Shown: positions 1-8,469, counted from the first letter of the stretch. The stretch is DNA of 64,000 bases from Pseudarthrobacter defluvii (GCF_030323865.1 NZ_CP066362.1:1426001-1490000), one strand, 5' to 3'. Notes: generated by a model from the letters alone, not told the origin. Program-made: numbers and translations.

Positions 1-990
1 TTCAAGGACCGGACACTCCTCGCCCACGCGCCCCACCTTGTCATTGACGGGTTGATCGCCCTCGCCGCCGCCCTGGGCCAGACAGGCGGCAGGACAAGCA
101 GCCAGACAAGCGCGGGCGGCACAAGCATGTACGTTTACGCCCCGGCGGCCAGCCTGCCCCGTGTGAAGCAAGCCCTCGGGGAGCGTCCGGGCGGCAAAAA
201 GATACGGGTAGTGCAGGCTCCCGAAACGTTCATCTCCGGTGAGTCGAGCGCCGTCGTCAACATGATCGAGAACGGTACCGCCCTGCCCACGGACCAGCGC
301 CGGCGCCTCAGCGAGTCAGGCCTGAACGGCCGCCCCACGCTGGTGGTCAATGTCGAGACCCTGGCCCAGGTGGCCCTGATCGCCCGCTACGGCGCGCAGT
401 GGTTCCGGCAGGCGGGCACCGCCACCGATCCCGGCACCAGGCTGGTGTCCGTGTCCGGTCCAGCCCCCACAAGGGACGTAGTGCTGGAGGTACCGGGCGG
501 GGTGCAACTTTCCGCCGTCCTGAAGGAAGCCGGAATGGATCCGGGATCCTTATCCGCCGTCCTGGTGGGCGGGTACCACGGCCGGTGGGTGCGGCCGGCG
601 GACCACGCCCTCACACCCGCAGGAGCGCCGGGCCGGGCAGTCCGCCCGGGTGCGGGAGTTATCCATGCCCTGGACCTGCAGACCTGCGGGATCCAGGCCA
701 CGGCCCGGATCCTCAACTACCTGGCCGGCCAGTCCGCCCGGCAGTGCGGCCCCTGCATGTTCGGGCTGCCGGCCATGGCGTCCGTCCTCAACCGCATCGC
801 CGGAGGCGAAACAAATCCGCGGCTTAGCTCCGAGCTGGACCGCCTGGGGCGTCTGGTTTCCGGGCGCGGCGCATGCCGCCATCCCGAAGGGACCACCGGA
901 ATGGTCAGCAGCGCGCTGGAGGTCTTCGCCGCTGACTTCCGCGCCCATCTGTCCGGCTACTGCACAGTCCCGGGAGGCGTGGCGGCATGA
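1..990 (+). CDS. NuoF-like SLBB / Fe-S protein, 5' truncated by window edge
   Basis: The reading frame is open from base 1, so the start lies upstream of the window. The visible 329 residues have an N-terminal part related to the end of the NuoF flavin domain, a middle SLBB-like segment (about residues 145-220), and a C-terminal iron-sulfur region like that of NADH dehydrogenase subunit F. The Fe-S region reads QCGPCMFG and later GACRHPEG. NuoF normally has three Cys in ESCGxCxPC; here the first is replaced by Ala, so only three of the four usual N3 ligands are obvious. The ATGA overlap with the next ferredoxin gene suggests the two proteins form an electron-transfer pair. The substrate is unknown, and this is not part of a nuo operon in view. 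Confidence 0.75.
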   Translation, partial: FKDRTLLAHAPHLVIDGLIALAAALGQTGGRTSSQTSAGGTSMYVYAPAASLPRVKQALGERPGGKKIRVVQAPETFISGESSAVVNMIENGTALPTDQRRRLSESGLNGRPTLVVNVETLAQVALIARYGAQWFRQAGTATDPGTRLVSVSGPAPTRDVVLEVPGGVQLSAVLKEAGMDPGSLSAVLVGGYHGRWVRPADHALTPAGAPGRAVRPGAGVIHALDLQTCGIQATARILNYLAGQSARQCGPCMFGLPAMASVLNRIAGGETNPRLSSELDRLGRLVSGRGACRHPEGTTGMVSSALEVFAADFRAHLSGYCTVPGGVAA

Positions 991-1259
991 AAACGTACCT
1001 GCACATCGACTGGACCAGCTGCGACGGCCGCGGCCTGTGCTCAGAGCTGCTTCCCGGAGTGCTCGACAGGGACGACTGGGGCTACCCGGTGGCACGCGGC
1101 AAGGTGGGCCGTGACCGCACGGACATTCCGCTGCGGGACGCCGACCGGGACGCCGCGCAGGAGGCCGTCTTCCTTTGTCCCAAGCTTGCCCTCAGCCTGG
1201 TGGAGCGCGCGGCGCCCGCAGCGGGACAGCGGACGCCGGACGGGACGCCCGGCCGGTAG
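987..1259 (+). CDS. 3Fe-4S type ferredoxin
   Basis: A 90-residue acidic protein starting at an ATG that overlaps the stop of the NuoF-like gene (ATGA). Three cysteines are visible, in CDGRGLC near the N terminus and LCPK near residue 69. This is the C-x5-C ... CP arrangement of single-cluster 3Fe-4S ferredoxins common in actinobacteria. It probably carries electrons to or from the upstream SLBB/NuoF-like protein. The C-terminal tail after residue 75 is low-complexity and probably disordered. Confidence 0.8.
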   Translation: MKTYLHIDWTSCDGRGLCSELLPGVLDRDDWGYPVARGKVGRDRTDIPLRDADRDAAQEAVFLCPKLALSLVERAAPAAGQRTPDGTPGR

Positions 1260-1288
1260 CCCTGCCAGTGGCACCAAGCCAGTGACAC

Positions 1289-1294
1289 TAAGAT
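1289..1294 (+). promoter_or_regulatory. -10 box TAAGAT of dnaG (leaderless)
   Basis: TAAGAT fits the actinobacterial TAnnnT -10 consensus and ends six bases before the GTG of dnaG. Transcription should therefore start at or next to the start codon, giving a leaderless mRNA. No Shine-Dalgarno sequence precedes the GTG, which agrees. The -35 is not recognisable. Confidence 0.55.
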
Positions 1295-1300
1295 TGCTGT

Positions 1301-3280
1301 GTGGCTGGGCTGATCAAACGTGAAGATATCGATGAAGTACGCCAGCGCACGGACATCAAGGAAGTTGTTGACGGCTACGTGACGCTCAAGGGCGCCGGGC
1401 TGGGCACCTTCAAGGGTCTGTGCCCCTTCCACGACGAGCGCTCGCCGTCCTTCACCGTCCGTCCCCAGGTGGGCCGGTACCACTGTTTCGGCTGTGGCGA
1501 GGACGGCGACGTCATCGCCTTCGTGCAAAAGCAGGACCACAGCTCCTTCCAGGAAGCCGTGGAAAAGCTCGCTGCCCGGATCGGCTACGAGCTCCGGTAT
1601 GAGGATGGCGGGACCGGACCCAACCGCGAGGAAGTGGGCCGGCGCCAGCGGCTGCTTGACGCGCACAAGATCGCCGACGAGTTCTTCCGCGCCCAACTGC
1701 TCACCCCCGGTGCGGCGGAGGCCCGGAACTTCCTGTTCGGCCGGGGTTTCGACAGGGCTGCCGCCGAACACTTTGGCTGCGGCTACGCTCCGCAGGGCTG
1801 GGACGCGCTCCTGAAGCACCTTCGCGGCCGTGGCTTCACCGATGCCGAGCTCAAGCTCACCGGCATGTTCAGCGAAGGAAACCGGGGCATCTACGACCGC
1901 TTCCGCGGCCGCCTCATCTGGCCCATCAAGGACATGGCCGGCGACACCATCGGCTTCGGCGCCCGCAAGCTCTACGAGGACGACCAGGGCCCCAAATACC
2001 TCAACACCCCGGAGACCACGCTCTACAAGAAGTCCCAGGTCCTTTACGGCATCGACCTGGCCAAGAAGAGCATCGCAAAGGACCGCCAGCTGGTGGTGGT
2101 GGAGGGCTACACGGACGTGATGGCCTGCCACCTTGCAGGAATCACGACGGCGGTGGCCACCTGCGGCACGGCGTTCGGCACCGAACACATCAAGATCGCC
2201 CGGCGGCTTTTGTCCGACGACGGCACCGGGGGAGAAGTGGTGTTCACCTTCGACGGCGACGCCGCCGGGCAGAAGGCAGCACTGCGCGCCTTCGAAGAGG
2301 ACCAGCGGTTCACCGCCCAGACCTTCGTGGCCGTGGAACCCACTGGAGCCGATCCCTGCGACCTCCGGCTCAGCAGGGGGGACGAGGCCGTACACGCCCT
2401 GATCCAGTCCCGGCGGCCCCTGTTCGAGTTCGCCATCCGCACCACCCTGAAGCAGTTCAACCTGGACACCGTGGAAGGCCGCGTCCAGGGCCTGAAGGCT
2501 TCCGTGCCGGTGGTGGCGGCCATCCGCGACGGCTCCACCCGGACCGGATACTGCCAGGCCCTGACCGGCTGGCTGGGCATGCCCGACCCGAACGAAGTCC
2601 TGCGCCTGGTCAACGCCGAGGTGAAAAACGCAGCGAAGCGGGGGGACGCGGGAGGTCCCGCGGGCCAGGGCACGTCCAACCGTGGACAGCAGCAGCGCGG
2701 CTCTGGCCACGAGGGCAGGGGGTACGAGGGCCAAACCGGCACCGCACCTGCCGGCGGACCCGGCGTAGCTGCCGGGCCGTCGTCGGGCGCTGTTCCTTCC
2801 TTCCACCGTCCCGACCCGCGCGACCCCGTGGCCTCCATGGAACGGCAGGCGCTGGAGGTGGCCCTGCAGCAGCCGGCCCTGCTGGCGGGCGAGGTTTGGG
2901 ACCGGTTCGCCGCCGCCCGCTTCTCCACCCCTGCCTTCCAGGCGGTGCACGACGCCATGCGCGCCACTGGGCCGGGACTGGTGGGTGATCCGGTGCGCTG
3001 GGTGGAACACGTCATGCACGAGGTCCCGGAGCCGCTCCGGCCGCTGGTGTCGGAGCTGTCGGTGGTGCCGCTTCCTGCCCATACGGAGGAGGCGGTGCTG
3101 AAGTACTGCCGCGACATCCTGTCCCGGCTGTTCGAACTCCAGATCACCCGGGTCAAGGCGGACAAGATGGGCCAGCTGCAGCGCCTCGACGCCACAGCGG
3201 ACCCGGAGACGTACCAGCGGCTCAACCGCGAACTCATGATGCTGGAAATGGAACGCCGGGCCCTGCGGGCCGAGGCGTAG
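1301..3280 (+). CDS. dnaG: DNA primase DnaG
   Basis: Synthesises RNA primers for replication forks. The 659 residues show the CHC2 zinc finger (C41, H44, C62, C65), the primase core with TOPRIM motifs (VVVEGYTDV and FDGDAAGQ) at about residues 260-330, and a C-terminal DnaB-helicase-binding region from about residue 520. A Gly/Gln-rich linker at about 445-515 separates core and C-terminal domain, longer than in Escherichia coli but ordinary for actinobacteria. The start is GTG with an adjacent -10 box. It is not in the rpsU-dnaG-rpoD arrangement of proteobacteria. Confidence 0.96.
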   Translation: MAGLIKREDIDEVRQRTDIKEVVDGYVTLKGAGLGTFKGLCPFHDERSPSFTVRPQVGRYHCFGCGEDGDVIAFVQKQDHSSFQEAVEKLAARIGYELRYEDGGTGPNREEVGRRQRLLDAHKIADEFFRAQLLTPGAAEARNFLFGRGFDRAAAEHFGCGYAPQGWDALLKHLRGRGFTDAELKLTGMFSEGNRGIYDRFRGRLIWPIKDMAGDTIGFGARKLYEDDQGPKYLNTPETTLYKKSQVLYGIDLAKKSIAKDRQLVVVEGYTDVMACHLAGITTAVATCGTAFGTEHIKIARRLLSDDGTGGEVVFTFDGDAAGQKAALRAFEEDQRFTAQTFVAVEPTGADPCDLRLSRGDEAVHALIQSRRPLFEFAIRTTLKQFNLDTVEGRVQGLKASVPVVAAIRDGSTRTGYCQALTGWLGMPDPNEVLRLVNAEVKNAAKRGDAGGPAGQGTSNRGQQQRGSGHEGRGYEGQTGTAPAGGPGVAAGPSSGAVPSFHRPDPRDPVASMERQALEVALQQPALLAGEVWDRFAAARFSTPAFQAVHDAMRATGPGLVGDPVRWVEHVMHEVPEPLRPLVSELSVVPLPAHTEEAVLKYCRDILSRLFELQITRVKADKMGQLQRLDATADPETYQRLNRELMMLEMERRALRAEA

Positions 3281-3358
3281 GCGGCTGCCTGCTGGGTGGA
3301 ACCAGGAAGTGGGGGAGGTCACGGCACTCCCGATTTCGTTTCCGCAGCGGGTGTTTGC

Positions 3359-3364
3359 TAGGCT
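3359..3364 (+). promoter_or_regulatory. -10 box TAGGCT of first tRNA-Asn
   Basis: The sequence TTTGCTAGGCT lies 15-20 bases before the tRNA 5' end. The same TTTGCTAnnnT frame stands before the second tRNA-Asn (TAATGT) and the tRNA at 9741 (TAGAGT), so the three stable-RNA genes share a promoter style. Confidence 0.5.
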
Positions 3365-3378
3365 GGTACCCGCTTCAT

Positions 3379-3451
3379 TCCTCCTTAGCTCAATTGGCAG
3401 AGCATTCGACTGTTAATCGAAGGGTTGCTGGTTCAAGTCCAGCAGGAGGAG
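3379..3451 (+). tRNA. tRNA-Asn (GTT)
   Basis: A full cloverleaf of 73 nt: acceptor TCCTCCT pairs with AGGAGGA, D stem GCTC/GAGC, anticodon stem TTCGA/TCGAA around loop CTGTTAA (anticodon GTT), T arm GCTGG-TTCAAGT-CCAGC, discriminator G. CCA is not encoded (GCTTCC follows). It is identical to the copy at 3587-3659. Confidence 0.97.
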
Positions 3452-3459
3452 CTTCCAAT

Positions 3460-3490
3460 CCCCGTTCCGGTTTCCGGAACGGGGATTTTT
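3460..3490 (+). terminator. Rho-independent terminator of first tRNA-Asn
   Basis: Perfect 11-bp stem CCCCGTTCCGG / CCGGAACGGGG with a 3-nt loop, followed by ATTTTTG. It ends the first tRNA unit before the second unit's own promoter. Confidence 0.8.
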
Positions 3491-3566
3491 GTTTCCGCTT
3501 TTGAACGGCACGAGGCGTGTTTTGGCCCGGAAAACCGCCGATTTCCCTTGGGCCGGAAACCTTTGC

Positions 3567-3572
3567 TAATGT
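3567..3572 (+). promoter_or_regulatory. -10 box TAATGT of second tRNA-Asn
   Basis: TTTGCTAATGT precedes the second tRNA-Asn at the same distance as TTTGCTAGGCT before the first. The leader from about CTTCATTCCTCC onward is almost identical in the two units. Confidence 0.5.
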
Positions 3573-3586
3573 CATACCTGCTTCAT

Positions 3587-3659
3587 TCCTCCTTAGCTCA
3601 ATTGGCAGAGCATTCGACTGTTAATCGAAGGGTTGCTGGTTCAAGTCCAGCAGGAGGAG
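3587..3659 (+). tRNA. tRNA-Asn (GTT), second copy
   Basis: Same 73-nt sequence and same cloverleaf as 3379-3451, anticodon GTT, no encoded CCA. The two copies are separated by 135 bases holding a terminator and a second promoter, so they are independent transcription units produced by a local duplication. Confidence 0.97.
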
Positions 3660-3666
3660 CGCAACG

Positions 3667-3706
3667 AAAAATCCCCGTTCCTCCGGCTGGAGGAACGGGG
3701 ATTTTT
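3667..3706 (+). terminator. Bidirectional terminator after second tRNA-Asn
   Basis: Stem ATCCCCGTTCCTCC / GGAGGAACGGGGAT with loop GGCT, flanked by AAAA on the left and TTTTT on the right, so it can act on both strands. It serves the tRNA on the plus strand and possibly the minus-strand gene that ends at 3746. Confidence 0.85.
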
Positions 3707-3745
3707 CATTCCGCGGGGTGGGAAGCCTGGGGCGGGGAGATGGGC

Positions 3746-4153
3746 TCAGACGAAGTCCATTTCCACCTGCAGGAACCTTTCGGCCTCGGCGATGGCAGAC
3801 TCGAAGGCCTCCCGCTCGGTGGGGGACTTCCGGGGTTCGCGCGGATTCCATTCGTGCGGAGCCGAGTGGATGCGGACAAAGCCGGCATCCGGCGGGGCGT
3901 AGAAGATGCCGAAGCGCTGCACGGGCCATTCCGGCGAGGTTTCCGGCGCTACCAGCAGGGCGGCCTTGAAGGCTGGATTGAACCACTGGGCGATGGGCCG
4001 GCGCCGGTCCTCCGTGAACAGCCCTGCCGCGTACAGCGCCGCTGATTGCTGGCCTGCCTGCGCGCACAGCCGCTCCCACCACAGTGGCAGGATCCGGGCG
4101 TCGCACCGTTGCCATGTGGCCGGAAGTGGCGGTTGGTTCTGCCAGCTGGACAC
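3746..4153 (-). CDS. Conserved-looking hypothetical protein, 135 aa
   Basis: Soluble protein with no signal peptide or membrane segment. It is rich in aromatic residues (several Trp, WW at 25-26) and ends in an acidic helix. I do not recognise the family. The GTG start is supported by a -10 box (TAAAAT, minus strand 4165-4160) exactly six bases upstream, as in other leaderless genes here. It ends 40 bases from the tRNA terminator and stands alone. Confidence 0.6.
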   Translation of the reverse strand: MSSWQNQPPLPATWQRCDARILPLWWERLCAQAGQQSAALYAAGLFTEDRRRPIAQWFNPAFKAALLVAPETSPEWPVQRFGIFYAPPDAGFVRIHSAPHEWNPREPRKSPTEREAFESAIAEAERFLQVEMDFV

Positions 4154-4159
4154 GGGACC

Positions 4160-4165
4160 ATTTTA
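4160..4165 (-). promoter_or_regulatory. -10 box TAAAAT for the 135-aa gene (leaderless)
   Basis: On the minus strand TAAAAT is followed by GGTCCC and then the GTG start. The six-base gap is that expected when the start codon is the transcription start. Confidence 0.55.
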
Positions 4166-4243
4166 TCGCGCTGAGCTTTATCGTGCAGTGGAGTCGGACG
4201 GCAGGAACGGCCGGCGCCAAGCAGTATCCGGCAGCAGGAGCAG

Positions 4244-4423
4244 TCAGCGGCGGTTGCGGCGGCCCGGATTCACCCGGTACAGGAGCGCGGCACCCGCCAG
4301 CGTTCCCAGAATGATGCCCCAGGCGGGGTTGCCCACGGCACGGCCGGCAAAATAGCCGACGACGGCGCCAAGCACCGCCCCGAGGAAGAGTCCCCTTCCA
4401 TTACGGTGCGGTCTGGGGGTCAT
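4244..4423 (-). CDS. Small membrane protein, 59 aa
   Basis: A basic N terminus (MTPRPHRNGRG) followed by one long or two short Gly/Ala-rich membrane segments (FLGAVLGAVVGYFAGRAV and WGIILGTLAGAALLYRV) and a basic tail. This looks like a small glycine-zipper membrane protein. The ATG at 4423 is chosen over a longer upstream frame because AGGAAGG stands about 8 nt before it. Function unknown. Confidence 0.6.
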   Translation of the reverse strand: MTPRPHRNGRGLFLGAVLGAVVGYFAGRAVGNPAWGIILGTLAGAALLYRVNPGRRNRR

Positions 4424-4472
4424 GTGCTGCCTTCCTGGTGCCTGGCGGGTGCGGTCAGTGGGGTGTAGGTAC

Positions 4473-5696
4473 TCAGTGGATCGAGGGTACCGTGCGCGGC
4501 CGGACCACCAGCCACAGGGCGCCAATGGCCACCAGGATGCATGCCGCCTGGACGGCCCCCATGGGCGCGGCGCTGGTGATGCCCACCCACCCCACTACGG
4601 GGGAGATCAGCCCGGCCATGAGGAACGTGGCCGCGCCGAGGAGGGATGCCGCGGTTCCCGCCTGGGAGGCGTGGCTTGCCAGGGCCAGCACCTGGACGCA
4701 GGGGAACATGAAGCCGGTGCCCAGGATGTAGAACCAGAGCGGCACCATGACACCCCACAGCCCCAGGCCCAGCTGGTCGAAGACCACGATCAGCAGGGCC
4801 ATCAGGAACATCCATGCCGTGGCGGCGGCCAGGATCCATTGCGGCGGGACAATCCTGATCAGCCGTGAACTGGTCTGCACGCCTGCCACGATGCCCAGGG
4901 AGTTGATGCCGAAGAGCAGTCCGTACTGCTGGGCCGAAAACCCGAAGACGTCCTGGAACAGGAACGGGGAGGCCGACAGGTACGTGAAGAGGCCGCCGAA
5001 ATTGAAGCCGGCCACCATGAGCAGCCCCACGAAGATCCGGTCGCTGAAGAGCGCCTTGTAGCGCTGCCTGGCCGTCATGCCGCTCTGGCCCCGCTTCTCC
5101 GGCGGAAGCGTTTCGCGCACCAGGAGCAGGGCGGCCACGATGACCAGAGTCCCGTACGCGGCCAGGAACACGAAGATGCCGGGCCACGGCATCACCAGGA
5201 GCAGTTGTGAGCCAATCACCGGGGCCAGGATGGGAGCCAGGCCGTTGACCAGGGCCATCCGCGAGAACATCCGCACCATGGCATACCCGGAGAACAGGTC
5301 GCGCACCATGGCCATGGCCACCACGCCGCCGCCGGCTGCGCCCACACCCATCAGGACACGGAACACCCCCAGTGTGGCGATGTCAGTGGACAGGGCGGCA
5401 CCCAGGGACGCGGCAATGTGCAACGCGGTGGCAAGGATCAGCGGGGTTCGGCGCCCGAACTTGTCACTGAAGGGCCCTACCACCAGCTGGCCGAACGCAA
5501 AACCGACAGTGGTGCCCGCCAGGGTGAGCTGGACCTGCGCCTCGGTCACCCCCAGGCTTGCCTCCAGCGCGGGGAAGGCCGGCAGGTACAGGTCGATGGT
5601 GAATGGGCCAAGGGCCGTCAAGGCGCCCAGGAGGAGGATGTAGAGGAGCTTGCGGCGGCGGCTGAGCAAGTCGCCCGGATTGGGGGGATTGGTCAC
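4473..5696 (-). CDS. MFS drug efflux transporter, Bcr/CflA family
   Basis: About 407 residues with 12 predicted membrane helices. The conserved motif GPFSDKFGRRTPL between helices 2 and 3 is motif A of the major facilitator superfamily, and the N terminus (LLGALTALGPFTIDLYLPAFP) is typical of Bcr/CflA drug:proton antiporters of the inner membrane. A GTG at 5696 is preferred because AGGA stands 9 nt upstream; an ATG at 5735 in the same frame has no Shine-Dalgarno. Substrate cannot be predicted. Confidence 0.88.
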   Translation of the reverse strand: MTNPPNPGDLLSRRRKLLYILLLGALTALGPFTIDLYLPAFPALEASLGVTEAQVQLTLAGTTVGFAFGQLVVGPFSDKFGRRTPLILATALHIAASLGAALSTDIATLGVFRVLMGVGAAGGGVVAMAMVRDLFSGYAMVRMFSRMALVNGLAPILAPVIGSQLLLVMPWPGIFVFLAAYGTLVIVAALLLVRETLPPEKRGQSGMTARQRYKALFSDRIFVGLLMVAGFNFGGLFTYLSASPFLFQDVFGFSAQQYGLLFGINSLGIVAGVQTSSRLIRIVPPQWILAAATAWMFLMALLIVVFDQLGLGLWGVMVPLWFYILGTGFMFPCVQVLALASHASQAGTAASLLGAATFLMAGLISPVVGWVGITSAAPMGAVQAACILVAIGALWLVVRPRTVPSIH

Positions 5697-5876
5697 GGAC
5701 AACAATCCTAGGCCCCGCCGGGACTGTTTTTGCATCGTTGTAGGCCGCGCCGTCCGGCAAGCCCCCAAGTTCGCCCTGAACCTGAATGGTAGTTTTGGTG
5801 GCGTGGACTGTGCGGCTGCACATTTCCGCAATAAACGGAAGCAGTATCGACCCATGAAACCAGTAAGGCGGAACCG

Positions 5877-6728
5877 ATGAGCGGACGTCACAGCGGGCGT
5901 ACCAGCCCGGGATTGCGTATCACTGCACTGCCTGGAACGGCAAGACTCCTTTTCCGGTTGGCCCCCCGCCAGCTCAACGACGAGATCGCCTTCGCCAAGA
6001 TCGAACTCAAGCGCAAGGGCATCCAGGTGGGGGTGGCCGCCGCCTTCTTCGCGGTGGCGCTTCTCTTCCTGGCGTTCCTGGTGGTCGGCCTGATCGTGGC
6101 GGCAATCATGGGACTGGCCACCATCATGCCCGCCTGGCTGGCAGCCCTCCTGGTCTCCGCAGCCTTCCTGCTGATAGCCCTCATCGGCGGGCTGATTGGC
6201 CTCGCGAGGTTCAAGAAGGCCATGCCGCTGATGCCCGAGGAAACCATCCGTGGCATCAGGCACGATATCGGCGTTGCCCGGGAAGGCTCCGCCTTCAACC
6301 CCGCCATCCTGGACCCGGAGAGTCCCGAGGCGAAGGCTGCGAAGGCGGCCAAAGCCGAGGCCGCTGCCAAGGCAAAGGCCGAAAAGGAAGCAAAGGCCGC
6401 CCGCGAGCAGCAGGAGTTCCCGCACGCGTCCGAACCCGAGCTGGCACGCCGCCTGAGCCAGCGGAGGCACCACCTCACCGAAGTCCGCGACGACCTCGGT
6501 ACCGAGCTGGACTTCAAAACCCAGGCCCGCTACCTGCTGGCCGCCGCACAAGTCAAGGCGCGCGAAGGCCAGGTGCTGGCGCAGCACGGCGTGGACGCAG
6601 CGGGCGAACGGTTCGCGGCGTTGTCCGGCTCCGCGGACCTGTCCAGGCGATGGAAGCCGCTGGCCGCCTTCGTCGCGGCAGGCACGGTCATGGTGGTCCT
6701 CCTGCGCAGGCTTTTCCGCGCCAACTAG
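5877..6728 (+). CDS. Holin-X (PF07332-like) membrane protein with C-terminal DUF3618-like part
   Basis: 283 residues. The N-terminal third has an amphipathic segment (QLNDEIAFAKIELKRKG) and two membrane helices (about residues 45-75 and 80-105), like the actinobacterial 'phage holin family' PF07332. A highly charged Ala/Lys/Glu helix follows (about 145-185), then a segment RRHHLTEVRDDLGTELDF resembling DUF3618, and a final membrane helix near the C terminus. PF07332 proteins are usually chromosomal envelope proteins and not phage lysis factors; no phage genes are near. SD AAGGCGG precedes the ATG. Confidence 0.75.
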   Translation: MSGRHSGRTSPGLRITALPGTARLLFRLAPRQLNDEIAFAKIELKRKGIQVGVAAAFFAVALLFLAFLVVGLIVAAIMGLATIMPAWLAALLVSAAFLLIALIGGLIGLARFKKAMPLMPEETIRGIRHDIGVAREGSAFNPAILDPESPEAKAAKAAKAEAAAKAKAEKEAKAAREQQEFPHASEPELARRLSQRRHHLTEVRDDLGTELDFKTQARYLLAAAQVKAREGQVLAQHGVDAAGERFAALSGSADLSRRWKPLAAFVAAGTVMVVLLRRLFRAN

Positions 6729-6827
6729 CCTGCTGCTCCGCAAGCACTGCCCGGTACACATAAGCCGCGGTACACACATCAGCACTGAACATCGCGCTCC
6801 GGCGCAGCAGGAAGGAGAGGGGGACGG

Positions 6828-7451
6828 GTGAAGTTCATTGGTGCAGGCGCCCGCCCCGGCCGTCCCCAGGTGGACCATGACCGCGTGGCCACCATCCCCA
6901 ACCTGCTCACCGTGGTGCGGTTCATGGGCGTTCCGCTTTTCATGTGGCTCGTCCTGGCCCAAAAGGAATACGGCGCCGGCGTGATCGTCCTGGCCGTCAT
7001 GGCAGGCACGGACTGGATCGACGGCTACATTGCCCGGCGCTTCGACCAGGCCTCCAAGCTCGGCAGGGTCCTCGACCCCATCGCTGACCGGCTGGCTCTG
7101 CTGGCCGTGGCGTTTACCCTAGTGATTGCCGGCGTCGTGCATTGGCTCTACCTGGCCGCGCTTGTGGTGCCCGATGCCGTGTTGCTGGCCCTGACGCTCT
7201 CCTTCTTCCATGGCCACCCGGACCTCCCTGTCAGCGTGGTGGGCAAGGTGCGCACCGGGCTGCTGCTCCTGGGCACCCCGCTGCTGGTCCTCTCCCGCCT
7301 GGATACCGGCGTCTCGGACCAACTCCTTATCGCTGCCTGGGTGGTGTTGGGCCTGGGCCTGATCGGCCACTGGATTGCGGCCTACAACTACTTCTGGGCC
7401 ATCCTGCGAAAGGGCAGGGAACTGAAACAGCACGACGGCGGGAACGGCTGA
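6828..7451 (+). CDS. CDP-alcohol phosphatidyltransferase
   Basis: Integral membrane enzyme of the PgsA/PgsA2 class that transfers a phosphatidyl group from CDP-diacylglycerol to an alcohol such as glycerol phosphate or inositol phosphate. The signature D-x2-DG-x2-AR-x8-G-x3-D-x3-D is complete (DWIDGYIARR ... LGRVLDPIAD, about residues 64-90). About five to six helices. GTG start with AAGGAGAGGGGG before it. The stop overlaps the next ATG. The acceptor alcohol cannot be told from sequence alone; the neighbouring glycosyltransferase hints at glycolipid or phosphoglycolipid synthesis. Confidence 0.85.
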   Translation: MKFIGAGARPGRPQVDHDRVATIPNLLTVVRFMGVPLFMWLVLAQKEYGAGVIVLAVMAGTDWIDGYIARRFDQASKLGRVLDPIADRLALLAVAFTLVIAGVVHWLYLAALVVPDAVLLALTLSFFHGHPDLPVSVVGKVRTGLLLLGTPLLVLSRLDTGVSDQLLIAAWVVLGLGLIGHWIAAYNYFWAILRKGRELKQHDGGNG

Positions 7452-8359
7452 TGGTGTGGCTTGCCGTCGGCCTGGCGGTGCTTGGTGCGTTCTGCCTCGC
7501 CCTGGGTGCCCAGCGCCAGGGCAGCGCCGTCAAAGCCGACACCGGCGGACTTGCCCTGAGTTCCAACGGCTTCCTGCGCCTGCTCCGCAATCCCCGGTGG
7601 ATGTTCGGACTCCTGCTGCTCTGCACCGGGATGGCCATGAACGCCGTGGCTTTGGTGTCCGCACCGCTCACGGTGATCCAGCCCATCGGCGCCATCGCCC
7701 TGGTGATCACCACCGTGGTCAACGCCCGCGACCAGGACCTGACCATCAACCGCGCCACCGCCGTCTCCATCGGCGCCTGCGTCACCGGCTCGGCACTCTT
7801 TGTCCTCCTGGCGGTCAACGTCACGCAGGAAAGCCACCATGTCAGCCCCGAGGACGAGCTCACCATCGTCCTGCTGCTGGCCCTGGCTGTGGGGCTGTTC
7901 GGCACGCTGGCAGTGACGTTCAAGCACCGCATGAACGCCTTCATCTACATCCTGGGCGCCGGCATCCTCTTCGGCTTCGTGGCGGTCCTCACCCGGATCA
8001 TCGGCAAACACCTCCTGGACCCCAACGGCCTCTTCCTGCTCAATGTCCAGTGGTACTCCGTGGTGGCCATCATTGCGGCCGGCGGCCTGGGCTCGTGGTT
8101 CGTGCAAAGCGCGTACTCCACGGGGCCGCCCGACCTGGTCATCGCCGGACTCACTGTGGTGGACCCGATGGTGGGCATTGCCATCGGCATCATCATCCTG
8201 GGCGAACTGCGTCCAGACGTCCATGCGGTCATGGCAATTGCGATGGGAACGGCTGCGTGCCTTGCTATCGTTGGGGTTATCGCCCTTTCCCGGCACCACC
8301 CGGAGGTCACCAAGCGCAAGAAGGATGCGCGGAAGGCCACCGGCAGGCCGTCCCACTAG
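7451..8359 (+). CDS. DMT-superfamily membrane transporter
   Basis: 302 residues, about ten hydrophobic helices in two similar halves, as in EamA/NIPA-like drug/metabolite transporters. It starts at an ATG overlapping the phosphatidyltransferase stop (TGATG), so the pair is translationally coupled. The hydrophilic C terminus is basic (RKKDARKATGR). Substrate unknown. With a phosphatidyltransferase before and a glycosyltransferase after, a role in moving a lipid precursor is possible but unproven; Mg transport is an alternative for NIPA-like members. Confidence 0.75.
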   Translation: MVWLAVGLAVLGAFCLALGAQRQGSAVKADTGGLALSSNGFLRLLRNPRWMFGLLLLCTGMAMNAVALVSAPLTVIQPIGAIALVITTVVNARDQDLTINRATAVSIGACVTGSALFVLLAVNVTQESHHVSPEDELTIVLLLALAVGLFGTLAVTFKHRMNAFIYILGAGILFGFVAVLTRIIGKHLLDPNGLFLLNVQWYSVVAIIAAGGLGSWFVQSAYSTGPPDLVIAGLTVVDPMVGIAIGIIILGELRPDVHAVMAIAMGTAACLAIVGVIALSRHHPEVTKRKKDARKATGRPSH

Positions 8360-8469
8360 CCCAGTTCCTTCCAGACCCAGCAAACCCACGAGGCCCGAGC
8401 CCCTGCGCCACCGGCCAACCGTGCTGTCAGTTCCATGCTGTCCGCACCGTGACCATCAGGAGTACTCCC

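Noticed and set aside
1082..3322. Long open frame of 746 codons on the minus strand opposite dnaG
   Set aside because: It mirrors the dnaG codons in high-GC DNA, has no domain, and its translation is rich in random His/Gly/Val; dnaG is certain on the other strand.
5877..6728. Prophage remnant suggested by a holin-family protein
   Set aside because: PF07332 proteins are usual chromosomal genes in actinobacteria; no capsid, integrase, lysin or att site nearby.
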